A stretch of 64,000 bases of DNA from Castanea sativa (Eukaryota > Streptophyta > Magnoliopsida > Fagales > Fagaceae), in NCBI RefSeq assembly GCF_040712315.1, contig NC_134014.1, forward strand, positions 36,445,634 to 36,509,633, in the 5' to 3' direction. A program made the position numbers and the translations under genes. Shown in pieces: positions 46,571 through 59,369 of the stretch (its first letter is position 1; each line of letters starts with the position of its first letter). The notes under the pieces are model-generated. The model made no database searches. It had not been told where the DNA came from and worked only from the letters and a program-made list of their open reading frames with translations.

Positions 46571-47325
46571 GCTTAAAATTACATTGTTATCTTAGTTTTG
46601 GTAGGAAATATCATGTCAATTGAATGTTTAATTACACGTAAATATATGATTTTGAAATATTTCTTTGAAATATACTCATTTAGTGTATTGTTATCTAATA
46701 GGAAATTAAAACCAATCAGCTAATCATACATATATGCAGTCCAAAGAATCCAAAGTTCAAGATCAATTAGGACATGGTTTTTAAAGTATTAAACAAGACA
46801 AAGATGTGTGAGAATAAAAAAGGAAAGAAAAAAAAATTCATTCAAGCCGAAATTGGAAAAACCTTGATATCTATGAGTCTCTCTGTTCGAAGGTTTGATT
46901 CCAATTCTTTTTATGCCATCGCCAAAAGAGATCTTGTAGTGTCGGGTTCTAATGTCAATTGAGAGACAGAAGAGTAAGTTCATGAACCGTTCATCAAGCG
47001 AGAGCCAGCAGACAGAAAATGGAATATTGTTAATCACCTAGAAAGATCCTGCGCTATCTTGTTATTTTTACCATAAATTTTTGCACAAATTTTTGATTGA
47101 TCTGATTCTTGTGACCACGAAAAGAAGACTCAAAGATATACAATTTTGTAGTTCATCACAAATTCAGAAAAAATCAATGTTATTAGTTATGTTCTGTTCC
47201 AGTCAAAACAGCTAAAATATCTTATACTGGCATGCAATCCAAAATGGTAATACCACATGTTCTACCTTGGATAAAAAACTGGCCAATTTAGAGGAATTTC
47301 GACCGGTGCCAATTTTGGAATCTTT

Positions 47326-47358
<33 letters not shown>

Positions 47359-47753
47359 TCTACTTTTTTACTTTTGGTCCTCTATCAAATGTCAATTTGT
47401 ATCTGCTTTTTACTTTTGTATTTTGTGTGATATGTTCTCCTTTACTCTTCCATCAATGCATGCTCTGTCCTCCACTTGGTTTATGTGGCAAATTTTTACT
47501 AGGTTTCATTTAGGCCCATCACTAACATCATTTTTTTACATACCAATAATCATTCATCATATTAGCAGTTTGTAAAATAGTTTACGTCTATAGTATTTTC
47601 CTTTGGTGTAATACTCTTCTTTCAATGCTCTTTTACCCACTTGTGTTTTAAAATTAAAAATTTTCCTTTTTTTTTTTTTTTTTTGAACCCACATGATATT
47701 AAACTGATATTTGGCTTTATATGTACTTTTAAGTTATACCTTTTTAACTTTTA
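46571..47753. other. AT-rich region, no gene seen
   Basis: A TA microsatellite lies at 47334-47357 and a poly-T at 47669-47684. Short open frames show no recognisable domain. Confidence 0.5.
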
Positions 47754-49032
47754 ACGCTCTGTTTGTTTCAGCATCAACATTTTCTGGAAAATGGTTCATT
47801 TTTTAAAGAGCATTTTCTAGAAAATTATATCATTTTCCAGTGTTTGGTAACGACCTTGAAAATGAGCTTGAGAATGTTTTCTGGTGTTTGGTATGCAAAT
47901 TTTTATTTTTATTTTTTATATTTCTTGTGTAATTTAAAACATGCGTATTATGTAAACTAACTAATGTAATCAATATTTAAAAAAAAACCAAGGATGAATT
48001 TGGTTTTCATACTAAAATTTTGACAATAGATACAATAAAAATTAGTTGTCAAATTTTCATGATCTCTACCACTCGTTTTACTTATATATATGGACAAGAA
48101 CGTCCACACATACACACACACACACACACATTTATATATATTAACCATTTGTCTATATACATAAAATTGACAGGAGAATACATCTTTAATAAGTACAAAA
48201 TAAAAATAACTTTTCATTGTCTACTCTTTTTACTAGTACACTAATTGTCTACTATGGTCAACCAGAAGTCTTTAATATTACTCAAAATTATGTATTTATA
48301 TAATGTATCTATATAGTATATCATCACTACATAATATCTGCATAATGTATCTATCAATAAAAAAGATTATGCTATGTAAAAGTAATTTAGCCATATAGGC
48401 ACTATGTTTAAAATTTTCGTCTTTTACTTCCTTCCTTCATTCTTTCTTCTTATTTATTTTTTATATATTTTTTTAGCACTTTTATGTGCAAAAAAAAACT
48501 TATACATGGAATCCATCAAACCAAAAGTTTCTTAGAGAAAAAAATAAAATCAAGTTTGAAATTCAAAGTAAAGAATTGAGATTTTGGTAGAGAGGAATGA
48601 ATAATTACCGTTGCAAATATGTTCTCTTTTGCAAGTTGGTAGAGAGGAATGAAATAATTACTGAGCAATGAAGGAAAAAAAATCTACTCAAAAAACGGTG
48701 TTATAAAGGGGAAGAGAAATATGGAAAGAAAGTGAGGGAGAGAGATCTATGGAAGAGGAGATACCAGAGTGAGTGATAGTGAGGGTGTGAGGAAAGAAAA
48801 AGAAAAGGGAAAAGAGAAAGAGTGAGAGTGAGAGAGCGTACTGTGAGATAGAGATTGTTTTCCAAAATTTTTTTTTGGAAAACAAGCTATAAAACACAAG
48901 CTTTATTTATATTAGGATTTTCCATTGACTAAAGATAGTTTTCCATTGACTAGTTTTTTTTTGTGCTACCAAACATTAGAAAATGTGGAAAACTATCTTT
49001 ACAGAAAGTTTTCCAGCAAAACAAACAGAGCG
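47754..49032. mobile_element. Harbinger-like non-autonomous element, 1.28 kb, TAA duplication
   Basis: Ends CGCTCTGTTTGTTT are perfect inverted copies at 47754-47767 and 49019-49032, flanked by TAA (47751-47753 and 49033-49035). Both subterminal regions carry GGAAAA(T/C)(G/T)..TTTTCC palindromes and GTGTTTGGTA. The interior has a CA microsatellite (48110-48130) and no transposase. Same superfamily as the element at 38327. Confidence 0.82.
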
Positions 49033-49035
49033 TAA

Positions 49036-50314
49036 TAATTTATATGAGATTTTTATCGGTAATATATATCCAAAAGCACGCTAAAATAAATCGATACCAA
49101 AACATTCCGTTCCAATAGACAAACCAAAATGGTATTCATAACTTTGGAAAGAGGTCAAACATGGGCTGGAAGCAAACAGTGAAAAACAAAAACAAAAACA
49201 AAAAAACCAAAACTTAAGGGATTCACATCCTAAATTTGAGGGATTTCCTCTTTTTCTATGGAGAAGGCTAAGGTTAATTATAGAGACACAAAAACCCTAG
49301 AATGTTTTTCATCTTATTATTTATTTCATTTAGACGTTTAGCATTGTTTTTATGAATTATTTTGCATAACTATGTGGAGCTAAATCTTTAAATAATTAAG
49401 GTTAAAGATAAAACGTACTTTTATCATCCCCCTCCCCCTTGACTTTTCAAAAATACTCCCTCTATGTTTGGTAAAAATAAAAGTGCATTTAATGTATAAT
49501 GTATACCATACATAATTTAATAATAATTTATTTTTATTAAATTGACTTGTATATTTTTATACATGTCAAGACTTACTTTTTTTTTTTTTTTTTTTGCAAA
49601 GATGTAAAGACTTATTTAATGTAAATATTCTTGTTACGTAAGAAAATATCATATGTTAAAAAAAATGACAAACATTCCATGCATAAACAATAAATAAATA
49701 TTATATATATTAGCTTGGTCCCACTTGAAAAGAATTTCTTAGTCCACCATTTCATGTGTTCTTAGGATTATCTATATGTTTTCTATAGACTAATGATTGA
49801 ATTTGAGATTGATTTTACTATATAAAATTATTACATGTTGACAAGTTTTTAAGATTCAATATGATTTTTAGATATATTGAATGCTTTGAGAATATATTAA
49901 ATTCTTAATCTCCCATTTAACATACCAATTGAATTATTTGCTCAATCACTCACATTTAATCTACTCTACATGTTTTTTGAGTGTTTTATTGTTTTATCTT
50001 CTAATTAGGTGAGTTGAATCTCTACCCTTATTAAATTAAATATAATCTAAGTTCATATGATAAAATACTAGGTGAATCTTTGAATCTCTAGTATTTTTAT
50101 CCATTAATTTCTCTCAAATTTATTATGTTATTTTCAATTGTAGTTTCAATTCATAATTATTTTGCTTTATCTTTGAGTGAAAAAACTAACAAGTAATTTT
50201 ATTTTTTGCTTAATAATAGAGGTTTTTACATCAATCATTCCCTATGATTGATTACTGACTCGCCGAGATATTATTATTTGAAATAATCTGCCTTTGGGTT
50301 TGTATCATTCTAAC
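49036..50314. other. AT-rich region, no gene seen
   Basis: Poly-T at 49580-49596 and scattered short AT repeats; no coding pattern on either strand. Confidence 0.5.
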
Positions 50315-51692
50315 CACAACACTCATCCACAAAAACCTTAAGATTCCCATAGGAAGAACCAACTTGGTTGACAGCCTCCCTAGCCAACTCCTTCCATTTC
50401 ATGGAATTCCTTCTTATTTCTTTCCCCCTCTCCATCTTCCATGACCAATTCCAAGCACCTCTTACTTTCATCACCTACTACAATCTCATCATTATTTGTT
50501 GTCACCTTCACACCTGTCTTCAACACATCTTCAATCAATTTCACATTCGTCCCTTGATCTGTCCATTGTGGAAACGCTACCATTGGTACCCCTGAAAACA
50601 AACCCTCCAAAGTTGAATTCCATCCACAATGTGTCACAAAGCATCCCACTAAAGAGTGGGACAGAACATACACTTGGGAACACCACGGTACTATCATACC
50701 TTTTTCTTCCAATTCCTTTCTGCAACTCAACTTCTCTTTTTCTTTCTCTTCTCCATTTTCCTTAGCTCTTATGACCCACAAGAAGGGCGCCCACAATCTA
50801 ATAATCCGCGTGCAATTTCCTCCATTTTTTGCTTCATTAACATTGATACACACCCAAATGAAACATAAATTACTGATGATTCATGCTTAGAGTTGAGCCA
50901 TTCCATATAATCCTTGGAGCCATTCGATGGATCTCTTTCATCCAAATATGCAGATGGAATTAGAGGACCAACTGCAACCAAATTAAGTTTTTCGATCGCT
51001 TTTGAGGCCTTAATCTCTAGTGCATCAAATGTATTCACTAGAAATCTTGGTTTGCTCAACTTTTCAAGGGCCTCAAGGTCGGCTTGAAATATTGGGAGAA
51101 GAAAATCATAAGCTTTTGAAGCAAGCATGAAAGAGGGAAGTTCACGGCTAGTGAGTAATGGCAGACCCGGTAATTGTATCGAATGCGATGGGTCATTGTT
51201 GCAGTTTCCAATAACATCAGCAAAACCATTGTAGTAGTAGTAGTAAATGTCCAAAACCATGGCAGACTGAATCCAGAAAAGTGCGGAAGGAAGGTGAAGC
51301 TCACGAGCCACTTCAGTAGCCCAAGGTATAAGCAAAGTGTAGACCAAGCAGGTGAAGGGACATCCCTGGTTGGCGTTAGACACAATGAGTTCAGTTAGAG
51401 CTTTGGTGCCATTGCGCTTGAGTTGATCCAAGTGCTCCTACATCTTGTCCTCAAGTTTGAAACCATCGTCATTGCCATCGGAGAAGGTCGTAAATGACAA
51501 GGCATCAGAAGGAGGGCTTTTGATCATGTGACGGTGGGCACTAATGGTGATGGCAAAGGTGACATGCACTCTTCTTCCTCCTCCTCCTCCTCCTCCTAAG
51601 TGAATAAGGCAGTTGGTGAATTGGAGAGCTGGGTTGATATGACCTTGTGCAAGATATGTCACGAGAAGGAAGTGAGGCTATTGCTGCTCCAT
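50315..51692 (-). pseudogene. UDP-glycosyltransferase (UGT75-like) pseudogene, near full length
   Basis: Start ATG at 51692. Reading MEQQ*PHFLLVTYLAQGHIN shows a stop at codon 5 (TAG), then the usual UGT N-terminus with His (QGHINPALQF, acceptor-activating). A Gly run (GGGGGGG, from CTC repeats at 51579-51597) follows, and a second stop (TAG) after KLEDKM near 51440. The middle (WATEVARELHLPSALFWIQS, LVNTFDALEIKA, VIYVSFGCVSML) is well kept. A frame shift near 50790 leads to FLWVIRAKENG and a complete PSPG box (WCSQVYVLSHSLVGCFVTHC, GWNSTLEGLFSGVPMVAFPQ, WTDQGTNVKLIEDVL). A last shift near 50400 leads to the C-terminus VNQVGSSYGNLKVFVDE. The pattern suggests a flavonoid/crocetin-type glucosyltransferase family from memory. 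At least two stops and two frame shifts make it dead unless the sequence is in error. Confidence 0.87.
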
Positions 51693-51924
51693 GAATGATT
51701 TCCTTTCTTTTTGGACTGGGAAATCAAATCAGATAGTGGGTGTGACTGTGAATATTCTATTATGCTAATAAGCAAAAGGTATGTGAGGATGAGAAATTGA
51801 TGAATGGCCCTAATGCATATAAAGTGAGTGGATTGGGCAGGAGTATTATTAATGATGTTAGCGATGACAATTTGGAGATGGTGGGGCTATGTGACTTGCT
51901 ATTTCTTGTTTTTGGGAAAACGTT

Positions 51925-52069
51925 TGGTGCCGCAACTTGTGCCACAACTCGCCCATGTGGTGAGTTGTGGTTGATGGAGGGGTGTTTCCACATGGACCCA
52001 CTAACATCTCTCCACCAACCACAACTTGCTACATGGGCAAGTTGTGACACAAGTTGTGGCACCAGAACT
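51925..52069. repeat. Fold-back hairpin (58-bp arms)
   Basis: Left arm 51925-51982 (GTGCCGCAACTTGTGCCACA...) pairs with the reversed right arm 52011-52069 (GTGCCACAACTTGTGTCACA...), loop about 28 bp. The pairing contains about 10 mismatches. It lies 230 bp upstream of the UGT pseudogene start and resembles a small fold-back MITE. Confidence 0.8.
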
Positions 52070-52199
52070 AGTTGGTCTAGCAAAATTTGGTTGGTTTCAT
52101 TAATCTGGTTGGTCTGACAGAATATTGTGTGACGTGTGGTTATCATGCATGCAAGTATATGATTAGTCATCAAGTTTTTAGATTTTACTATAGCATCCT

Positions 52200-52500
52200 T
52201 GTTTGAGTTTCAACATTTTACTTACTAAAATACTTTCGCTCTAATTTTTAAACTCTCTAAAATACTCATATTTTTAGCATCCCTGTTCGAGGTTCAACAT
52301 TTTACTTACTAAAATACTTTCACACTAATTTTTAAACTCTCTAAAATACTCATATTTTTTAGTTAAATAACTTTAAATTAAAAAACACAAACTAGTTAAA
52401 AAATTAATTTACTAAAATACTCATATTTTTTAGTTAAATAATTTTAAATGAAAAAACACAAACTAGTTAAAAAAGTAATTTACTATTCCTAAATTTTAAG
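52200..52500. repeat. Tandem duplication of about 78 bp and related copies
   Basis: Two adjacent copies (about 52202-52279 and 52280-52358) share TCAACATTTTACTTACTAAA and TTTTTAAACTCTCTAAAATA. A related block with TACTCATATTTTTTAGTTAA follows at 52345 and 52420. Confidence 0.75.
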
Positions 52501-52599
52501 CTTTTTTTTCTTTTATCTTCTTAGTTCAGCCTAAAATTTAGGACACCATCTCATTTTAAACATTATTTTACGTTTCTTTAAAAAAAAAAATACAAACTG

Positions 52600-52601
<2 letters not shown>

Positions 52602-52661
<60 letters not shown>
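52602..52661. repeat. (TA)n microsatellite, about 60 bp
   Basis: Uninterrupted TA repeat flanked by AT-rich sequence and a poly-A at 52697-52710. Confidence 0.95.
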
Positions 52662-52664
<3 letters not shown>

Positions 52665-52987
52665 TTTTAAACATTATAATACTAAACCAAAAATACAAAA
52701 AAAAAAAAAAATAGTATTATTGTACGAGCAAAGCGCATGTAATGAGTCTAGTGTGTGTGTGTGTATATATCATATATTATTATATCATAAAAGTTGGGCT
52801 TAGAAGCCGTAGTTGCGCTAAATAACTACTTTCCTTAATTTGTAAATTAATTTTATATTATTTTTTAGGATATATTTCCTCAAATTAAGGGATAATATTT
52901 AACAACTGTTTAATGTAGATAAAATGACAATTTTGTAATTATTTTAACTATGAGGCCCACACAAGCTAACACAAATAAAAAAATGGC

Positions 52988-52988
<1 letters not shown>

Positions 52989-53080
<92 letters not shown>
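52989..53080. repeat. Compound (CT)n(GT)n microsatellite
   Basis: About 20 CT units (52990-53029) directly followed by about 25 GT units (53030-53080). Confidence 0.95.
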
Positions 53081-53084
<4 letters not shown>

Positions 53085-53689
53085 ATAAATTATATACTCA
53101 TTATCCACCAACCCATTTACAACCCACCCAATTAACCCATTAGACAATTAAGAGTTGAGGACTACATTTTCAAGAAAAAAATTAAAAAAATATATAAACC
53201 ATTTTATTTTTTTTATATTAAAAGATAGAAAAGAGCTAATTATTTTAAGAGATTGAAAACTCCTACTTGTTTTATATTTTCCTCCATTTTCTCTTGAACT
53301 AAACAATATTTTAGTTTATATTTTCCTCCATTTTCTTGTGAAACAAAAAAAGATATTAAGCACAATGACAAAGAAAATGGATAGGGTTTAGGACTGACCC
53401 TCCCTCCTCTTTAATTTGAACCTCATAGCCACCAAGATAATATCTCAGAGTTTATTGATGATTGAAAATTAAATGGCTCTACAAGTGAACAACTCCTTAG
53501 CCACCAAGACGATTTTGGCGTTGGATTCAGAGTCAGAGACAAGGAATTTGCTGAAGGAGGCAACAGTGATGATAAAGTTGTTAGCGAATTTACTAGGGAA
53601 TTTGTTGATGCTCATAACCACAAACTTATTCACAAATATTTATATTCCAAATCGAGAAAGAAATCCATAGATTTGAAATACTCAAGAGT

Positions 53690-56600
53690 GGATCTCAACT
53701 TTAGGAAGGTGGGAAAATGAGTATCGACGCGCCCATCAAGTATTTCTTCAGATCTTGAAAAGCCCATTCACACTTCTTGGTCCATTGAAATCCAATCCAC
53801 TTCTTAAGCAACTGATAAAAAGGGTGGCACCAGTTGGCAGACTTCGAACAAATTAGTTCAATGCAGCCACCATCCTAGTCAACCTCTGCACCTCCTTTGG
53901 ATTGCTTAGCGGCCTGAGTCGCTCTATGGCACTTATCTGATCGGGGTTCACCTCTATTCCTCGATGTGTCATCATATACCCGAGAAACTTACAGGCCCCC
54001 ACACCGAAGTCGCACTTATCAGCATTGAGACGCAACCTATGCTACCTAAGTATTTCAAATACTTCTGTCAAATCATCAACATGTCTCTGATTTTCTTTGC
54101 TCTTCACCACCATATTGTCTATATACACTTCCACCGTATTCCTAATCTTGTCTCAAAACATCCTAGTCATTATCCTTTGATAAGTAGCCTCCGCATTTTT
54201 TAGACCGAAGGCATTACCATGTAGTGATAATTGGCATCTGGGAAGATAAACGACATTTTCTCCTGGTCTTCGGTGGCTAAAGCAATCTGATGGTAGCCTT
54301 GAAAAGCATCTAAAAAACTTATCCTCAAATGCCCGCACGTGGCATCTACCAGCTGATCAATCTTCGGCACCGGGAATGGATCCTCAGGACAAGCCCGATT
54401 AAGATCGGTAAAGTCTACATAAACCCTCCATTAACCGTTCTTCTTCTTTACCACCATGATATTAGATAACCACTCTGGGAAAAAGACTTCTTTGATTGTC
54501 CATGCTTGCTTTAGCTTTTCAACCTTCTACTTCCCGGCTTCAACATGTTGCTTGGCCGATCTCCTCGGCTTTTGGTTCTTTGGGAGAAAAGAAGGATCCA
54601 CATTAAGTTTGTGGGTAATAAACTTCGAGTCCACCCTGGGTACCTCATATGGACTCCAAGCAAAAATGTCCAAATTCTATACCAACGTCAATAACAAATT
54701 CACCCGATCTTCTTGTTTCATACTCACCCCTATTTGGAAACTCCGGTTCTCGTATGGAAGTATGCCTACTTTAACCAGGTCTTCGGTGCTATCTGCTCGT
54801 TTGCCCTCTGCGGGCTCCTATAATTGCTATGTAAGATCATGCTTAGCTGATTCTTTCTGCTTAACCTCCCAATTAACAGCCACAACCAAACACTACCTCA
54901 CCACCTGCTGATCTCCCCTTACCACGGCAATCCTTTGATCGGTGTGAAACTTTACCTTCACATGCAGAGTTGACGGAACAACCTCCATAGCGTGAATCCA
55001 AGGCCTACCTAGGATCGTTGTGTACGGGGAGAAATATCCTACCACAATGAAATTTACCATCACCTCTTTTCCTTCTGTATTCACAAGTAGCGAAATCTGC
55101 CCCTCTAGAATCACAATTCTGCCATCAAATCCTACTAGGGAGGTATCATACTTAGAGAGGTCCTTCGCCTTTAATCCCAACCCTTTGAATAGGTCAGGGT
55201 ACATCACCTCAACCCCCTTCCTTAACACCCTCTTCACTATAAAGTCATTAATTTTGGCAGTAACTATGAGAGCATCATCATGTGGCTGGGTTGTTCCTTC
55301 CAAGTCTTCGTCTCTGAAGTCAATCGGTCCCCGAGCCAACTTCAATTTCTTTTCAGGCCAAGCTCCACATTCTGCGTTCTTTATTGAGACCACACTTAAC
55401 ACCCCCTTACGTCGGCTCACACTTGTGCCTATTGAAGCCACATGGATAACTTTGATTACCCCCAATGGTGATGGGAGCGTGTCCCTTCGAGCCTTCGACA
55501 CCTGCCCAGTAACTCCGCCCTCGGGTGCCACGACAAACTCCTTCAAATGCTCGAATTTCACCAATTGCTCCTAGTGATCCTTAAATACCTTGCATTGCTC
55601 GATAGTATGCCCCTTATCACGATGGTATTTGGTTCCTTCTTGTCGGGTCACCCGACATCTTGCTCGGCCACTAGAAATACAGCTCATTCTTGATCCTCTC
55701 CAGGATCTTATGAACAACCTCCTTAAACGCCACATTGACTTCCCCGGTCTGGACGTTGGGTTCTTGAATTATTAACTCCCTTCTTGGTCTTGACTGAAAA
55801 CCCCCTGTCCGTGAATCCTTTGCATACTGCGAAATGGCAGGCGCCTTGCCTTTATTTTGCTACCAATCATCCTCCAACCTCTTGTACTCCTCAATCCGCC
55901 TCATCAGCTGCTGCATGTTCTCAAGAGGCCTCATAGTCAACGAATCTCTTAACTCTGGGTCCTTTAGAAGCCCCAATCTAAAAGTGCTAGCCGCTACTTT
56001 CTCATTACCTCTACCAATTTCATTGGACAACTTCCAATATCTATTAGCATAGCTCTGAAGAGTTTCCCCAACTCCTATCTTCATAGACAGCAGCGCGTCC
56101 ACCGACTACGGCACCGAACTACACACCATAAACCAAGCGCCGAACTCTTGTATTAACTCTCCAAAATTATGAATTGATCATTTCCTTAACCCACCTTAAA
56201 GTAGTAGGCCTGAGATTGGAAGGGAATACTTTACACATAAGCGCGTCATTTTGACTATACAGCAACATCATTTGGATATAATGGCTAACATGTTCAACGG
56301 GGTTGGCCTTTCCATCAGACAAAATTAACGGTGGTCTATTAAACCTCATCAGAATTTGTGCGTGTTCAATTTCATCGAAAAACAGTGATTAGACCGCTCT
56401 GTGTAAAGCTCAGCTCATGGCATCCATCGCCGAGCTTCGGTGCCTACGCCGCTCGGGAGAAGTCGACATTCTATCAGCAAAGTCCTGCAATCTCTCCCTT
56501 GATCGGCAGGAACCACTTTGGTAGGATGCTTCTCCGTAACTATCCCCGGTATTTACAGATCCTTCAGGGGATTTGCCGTTGTTCCTTCTTCAACACCTAC

Positions 56601-56926
56601 CTCGTACTTCTAGCTCTAAGTCCCTAACTGGCATGTGTAAGCGCTCTAGTTCCTGATCTCTCCTATCACGATGCTCTTGCTCAGGAACTTCAGATGCTGA
56701 TCGATACGTCTACGACGATCCTTCTCTCGAGCCGAAGCACTCCCCATCCTGTTCGTACCACCAGTCCTAATCTCCCTTATGCCTCATTTCTCGCCAACTT
56801 GAGCCCTTGGAGAAGCCCCCAGATTTGCTATTTGCAAAGCTCGCCGAATGATGGTCAGACATTCAGTCAGTCGAATTTCGCTGGAACTACAACTGAGTAG
56901 GAGATTCCCACAAATAGCGCCAATTG
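53690..56926 (-). mobile_element. Ty3/Gypsy retrotransposon, 3'-truncated internal region
   Basis: Read on the minus strand: a PBS ATTGGCGCTATTTGTGGGAA (ends near 56927), Gag (about 56350-55860; LSDGKANPVEHVSHYIQMML, VGETLQSYANRYWKLSNEI), protease-like segment (55564-54893; TILGRPWIHAMEVVPSTLHV) and part of RT (about 54430-53700; MPFGLKN-equivalent FGLKNAEATYQRIMTRMF, KFLGYMMTHRGIEVNPDQIS). The catalytic YIDD is YIDN (about 54105-54116), so one catalytic Asp is lost. RNase H, integrase and the 3' LTR are missing; homology stops near 53690. Several stops and frame changes occur throughout. Confidence 0.85.
54893..55564 (-). pseudogene. Gypsy Gag-Pol protease region, long open frame
   Basis: A 223-codon open frame remains in this otherwise broken element. 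It ends in the aspartic protease-like part (IVTAKINDFIVKRVLRKGVE ... VVGYFSPYTTILGRPWIHAM). The DSGS/DTGA catalytic motif is replaced around KINDFIVKRVL (the expected DxG(A/S) is not visible), so activity is unlikely. Confidence 0.7.
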
Positions 56927-57087
56927 TACGTGCCCAGTTTCTCGTTGTTGAGGACCAAAATTTCACAAGAAAGCCCATTCCATGAAAAGTAAGGAAAGAC
57001 CATGGGCCTTAACAAAAGAAGACCTAATTCATGAAGCTAAGAAGGACCATGAAGGCCCAAAATCCCCAAAAGAAGAAAAAAGAAATA

Positions 57088-57140
<53 letters not shown>

Positions 57141-58165
57141 GAAGAGGATCTCAGTCAGAGGACATGCAGCAAAGATCTCGGTTAGAGGATATGCAGCAAA
57201 AAGAACATCAAGTCCCTAGGACCTTGATGTGTCCTTTTGAACCTTGAGAAGAGGACATTGGCTAGAACATGGGAAAACCAAGATGTATGTTCAGATTTCC
57301 AGCAAAAAAGCCATTAAAAATCCAACAAAATAGGTATTTTCTTTGTAACCCATGGTCCAATCCCGTAGGATCCCAAGTGAATAGTAAGGGAGAAGTGGTT
57401 TAGATGGTAGGGGAGTGATTTATGGTGAAAAAAAGGATCCTAAAACTTTTCCTTGGTTCATATATTTGCTTGGAATGCATGAACCAATGGAAAACTCAGT
57501 TCCCCCATGTGTATGACACCTCCCCACGATTTCCTCTCAATTGTCATTTTCAACTATAGCTATCATTAAGTACATTGAGCAGCCCACCCACTCATTTAAC
57601 TTTCTAAGAAGGAATCTTTCATTTATAGCTAAAGTCAAATGCCCATTTTGAGTTATAATTGCCTAAATAAGCTAAACTTTTGCCCAATGCACCTTTTCAG
57701 GTTCTAGAGGATATGGTTTTACCCAGCAGACCAGGGACGTCCTCGCCCGTGGTACCAAACCAGGTTCACTATAAAAAGAACACTAAGGCATAGCAGGCAG
57801 GGGGAGGGGAGAAAATAGGGATTCAGAGGGATAGTTCAGGGGTTCAAAAGATATATTCTTAGAGCTTTAATAGTCCAGCAAGGAAGAAAAATAAAGAAAC
57901 AAAATAAGAGAGCCAAGGTGGAGGAATTTGTCCCATATCCTTGAGATCAATATCACTTAGCCTCCAAAGAAACATATGTCAAAACATGCACACATCAGAT
58001 ATCACTCTCTCCTACAAAAATCCTCCTCACGTAACTATCTTGGAAGGCAATGCCCAAGTAAAGCCACTTGGACTTGAGTTCCAAATCCCACAAGTTTTGT
58101 GCAAAAGCGCTAAGTCTGTGAGAATTGGGGCCAGGATCCTCGTGGCTGAATCATTCTCATGAAAT
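56927..58165 (-). repeat. 5' LTR region of the Gypsy element (outer edge uncertain)
   Basis: Directly upstream (minus sense) of the PBS, ending CGTACA. The outer boundary is not clear; I place it tentatively near 58165 because sequence character changes there. It includes an (AAT)n microsatellite (57089-57134) and a short direct repeat (TCTC(A/G)GT(C/T)AGAGGA.ATGCAGCAAA at 57149 and 57177). A TATA-like ACTATAAAAAG (57769) is in the opposite sense to the element, so the promoter direction is unclear. Confidence 0.5.
57089..57136. repeat. (AAT)n microsatellite
   Basis: About 16 units of AAT/TAA. Confidence 0.95.
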
Positions 58166-59300
58166 TCATTTATATATATGTATATGTATTAAAATGTATA
58201 TCCTAACCTAAGAAACTAACAATTATTTGAAGATATGTGTATTGTATAGTGTGTTCTTATGCATGACCTATAGAGGTAAAGGGAAATGACAAAACTCTAT
58301 TGCATGATAAGCATGGAGAAAGATAGTATAGTTCAGAGAATCAGCATTCGGGGTTCTTACAGGCCTAGTGCTCCTAAGAACCATGACATCACGTCCAAGG
58401 TACCACGATATTACACTTGAGGTACCAAGTGAAGGAATTCTTTTAAATGTTCACATAATAAAAGATAAGCCTCAAATATTTTACTTCAATCTCCTTCTCA
58501 TTGTGAATATTATGAATACTTATTTTACTTATTTCATAAGAGTAAAGGGTCATTTTATGACACTAAAACACTTATAATGGTATTTTATTGCTTAGGAGGA
58601 ATCACATTTTTTTCCTTGAGGAGATTTATGTAACTTGCGCACAACTTGGTTCGTAATTAGCCCCCATTTAGCTGCAGTGAACCAAACCCAATCCACCAAA
58701 CAACAAATAAAGGGCCCAGGATCCTTGTTTCTACTTGGGCTTGGGTACTGTCCAAAAAAGGACCCTCACACTCGTTTAATGGGCCACTAAAGAGATTGGG
58801 CTTACGATTTATTTGTTTTTATGGGTTAAGGATATCCTACAATGGGAAGTTCCTTAGGGTGAAGGTTGAAACCCTCAAAGAATGCTAATTGAGCTGACCG
58901 TACACTACTACTCTTGTGTTTCCCTACTCTTTCTCTCTCTTTCTTTTCTCACTCTTTTTCCACCATCTAGTATCCAACCCCTTTCCCTCTTACCTTCCCT
59001 CCATTTATAGTCTTCCTTTAGTGGGTCAACAATGATTATTTTCTAACAATTCTAGTGTGGGTGGGGCCCGTTTGGATCATTCCTGATAGAGGTGGGTCCT
59101 ACTTTGGAAACAGAAACTTGAATATTGGAACTCATGCTAGCCACTGAATGGTGTTCGATGGCGACATTCCCTAAGGCATTACCGATGTATTCCGGAATGC
59201 ATCTGAGTAACAACAGCACCTAGAACCGAACGGGCTTCGGCCTAATCTATCGTGCAATCCATACTAACTGGGCCCAACAGCAATGGGCAGATGACCGTGC
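58166..59300. other. Repeat-derived sequence without recognised gene
   Basis: GC-richer than its surroundings, with CT tracts (58925-58960) and LTR-like phrases (AATGGGCCACTAAAGAG, GGGTGGGGCCCGTTTGG). Probably further LTR or solo-LTR sequence; ends not found. Confidence 0.4.
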
Positions 59301-59307
59301 ACCGTAC

Positions 59308-59309
59308 AA

Positions 59310-59363
<54 letters not shown>
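59308..59363. repeat. (TA)n microsatellite
   Basis: About 28 TA units. Confidence 0.95.
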
Positions 59364-59366
<3 letters not shown>

Positions 59367-59369
59367 GAT

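Noticed and set aside
51797..52117. 106-codon plus-strand frame opposite the UGT pseudogene's upstream region
   Set aside because: It spans the fold-back hairpin at 51925-52069; the repeated THR/CYS/GLY wording is due to the inverted repeat.
57765..57780. TATA-like ACTATAAAAAG as promoter of a plus-strand gene
   Set aside because: No coding sequence follows for over 1 kb; it lies within LTR-derived sequence.
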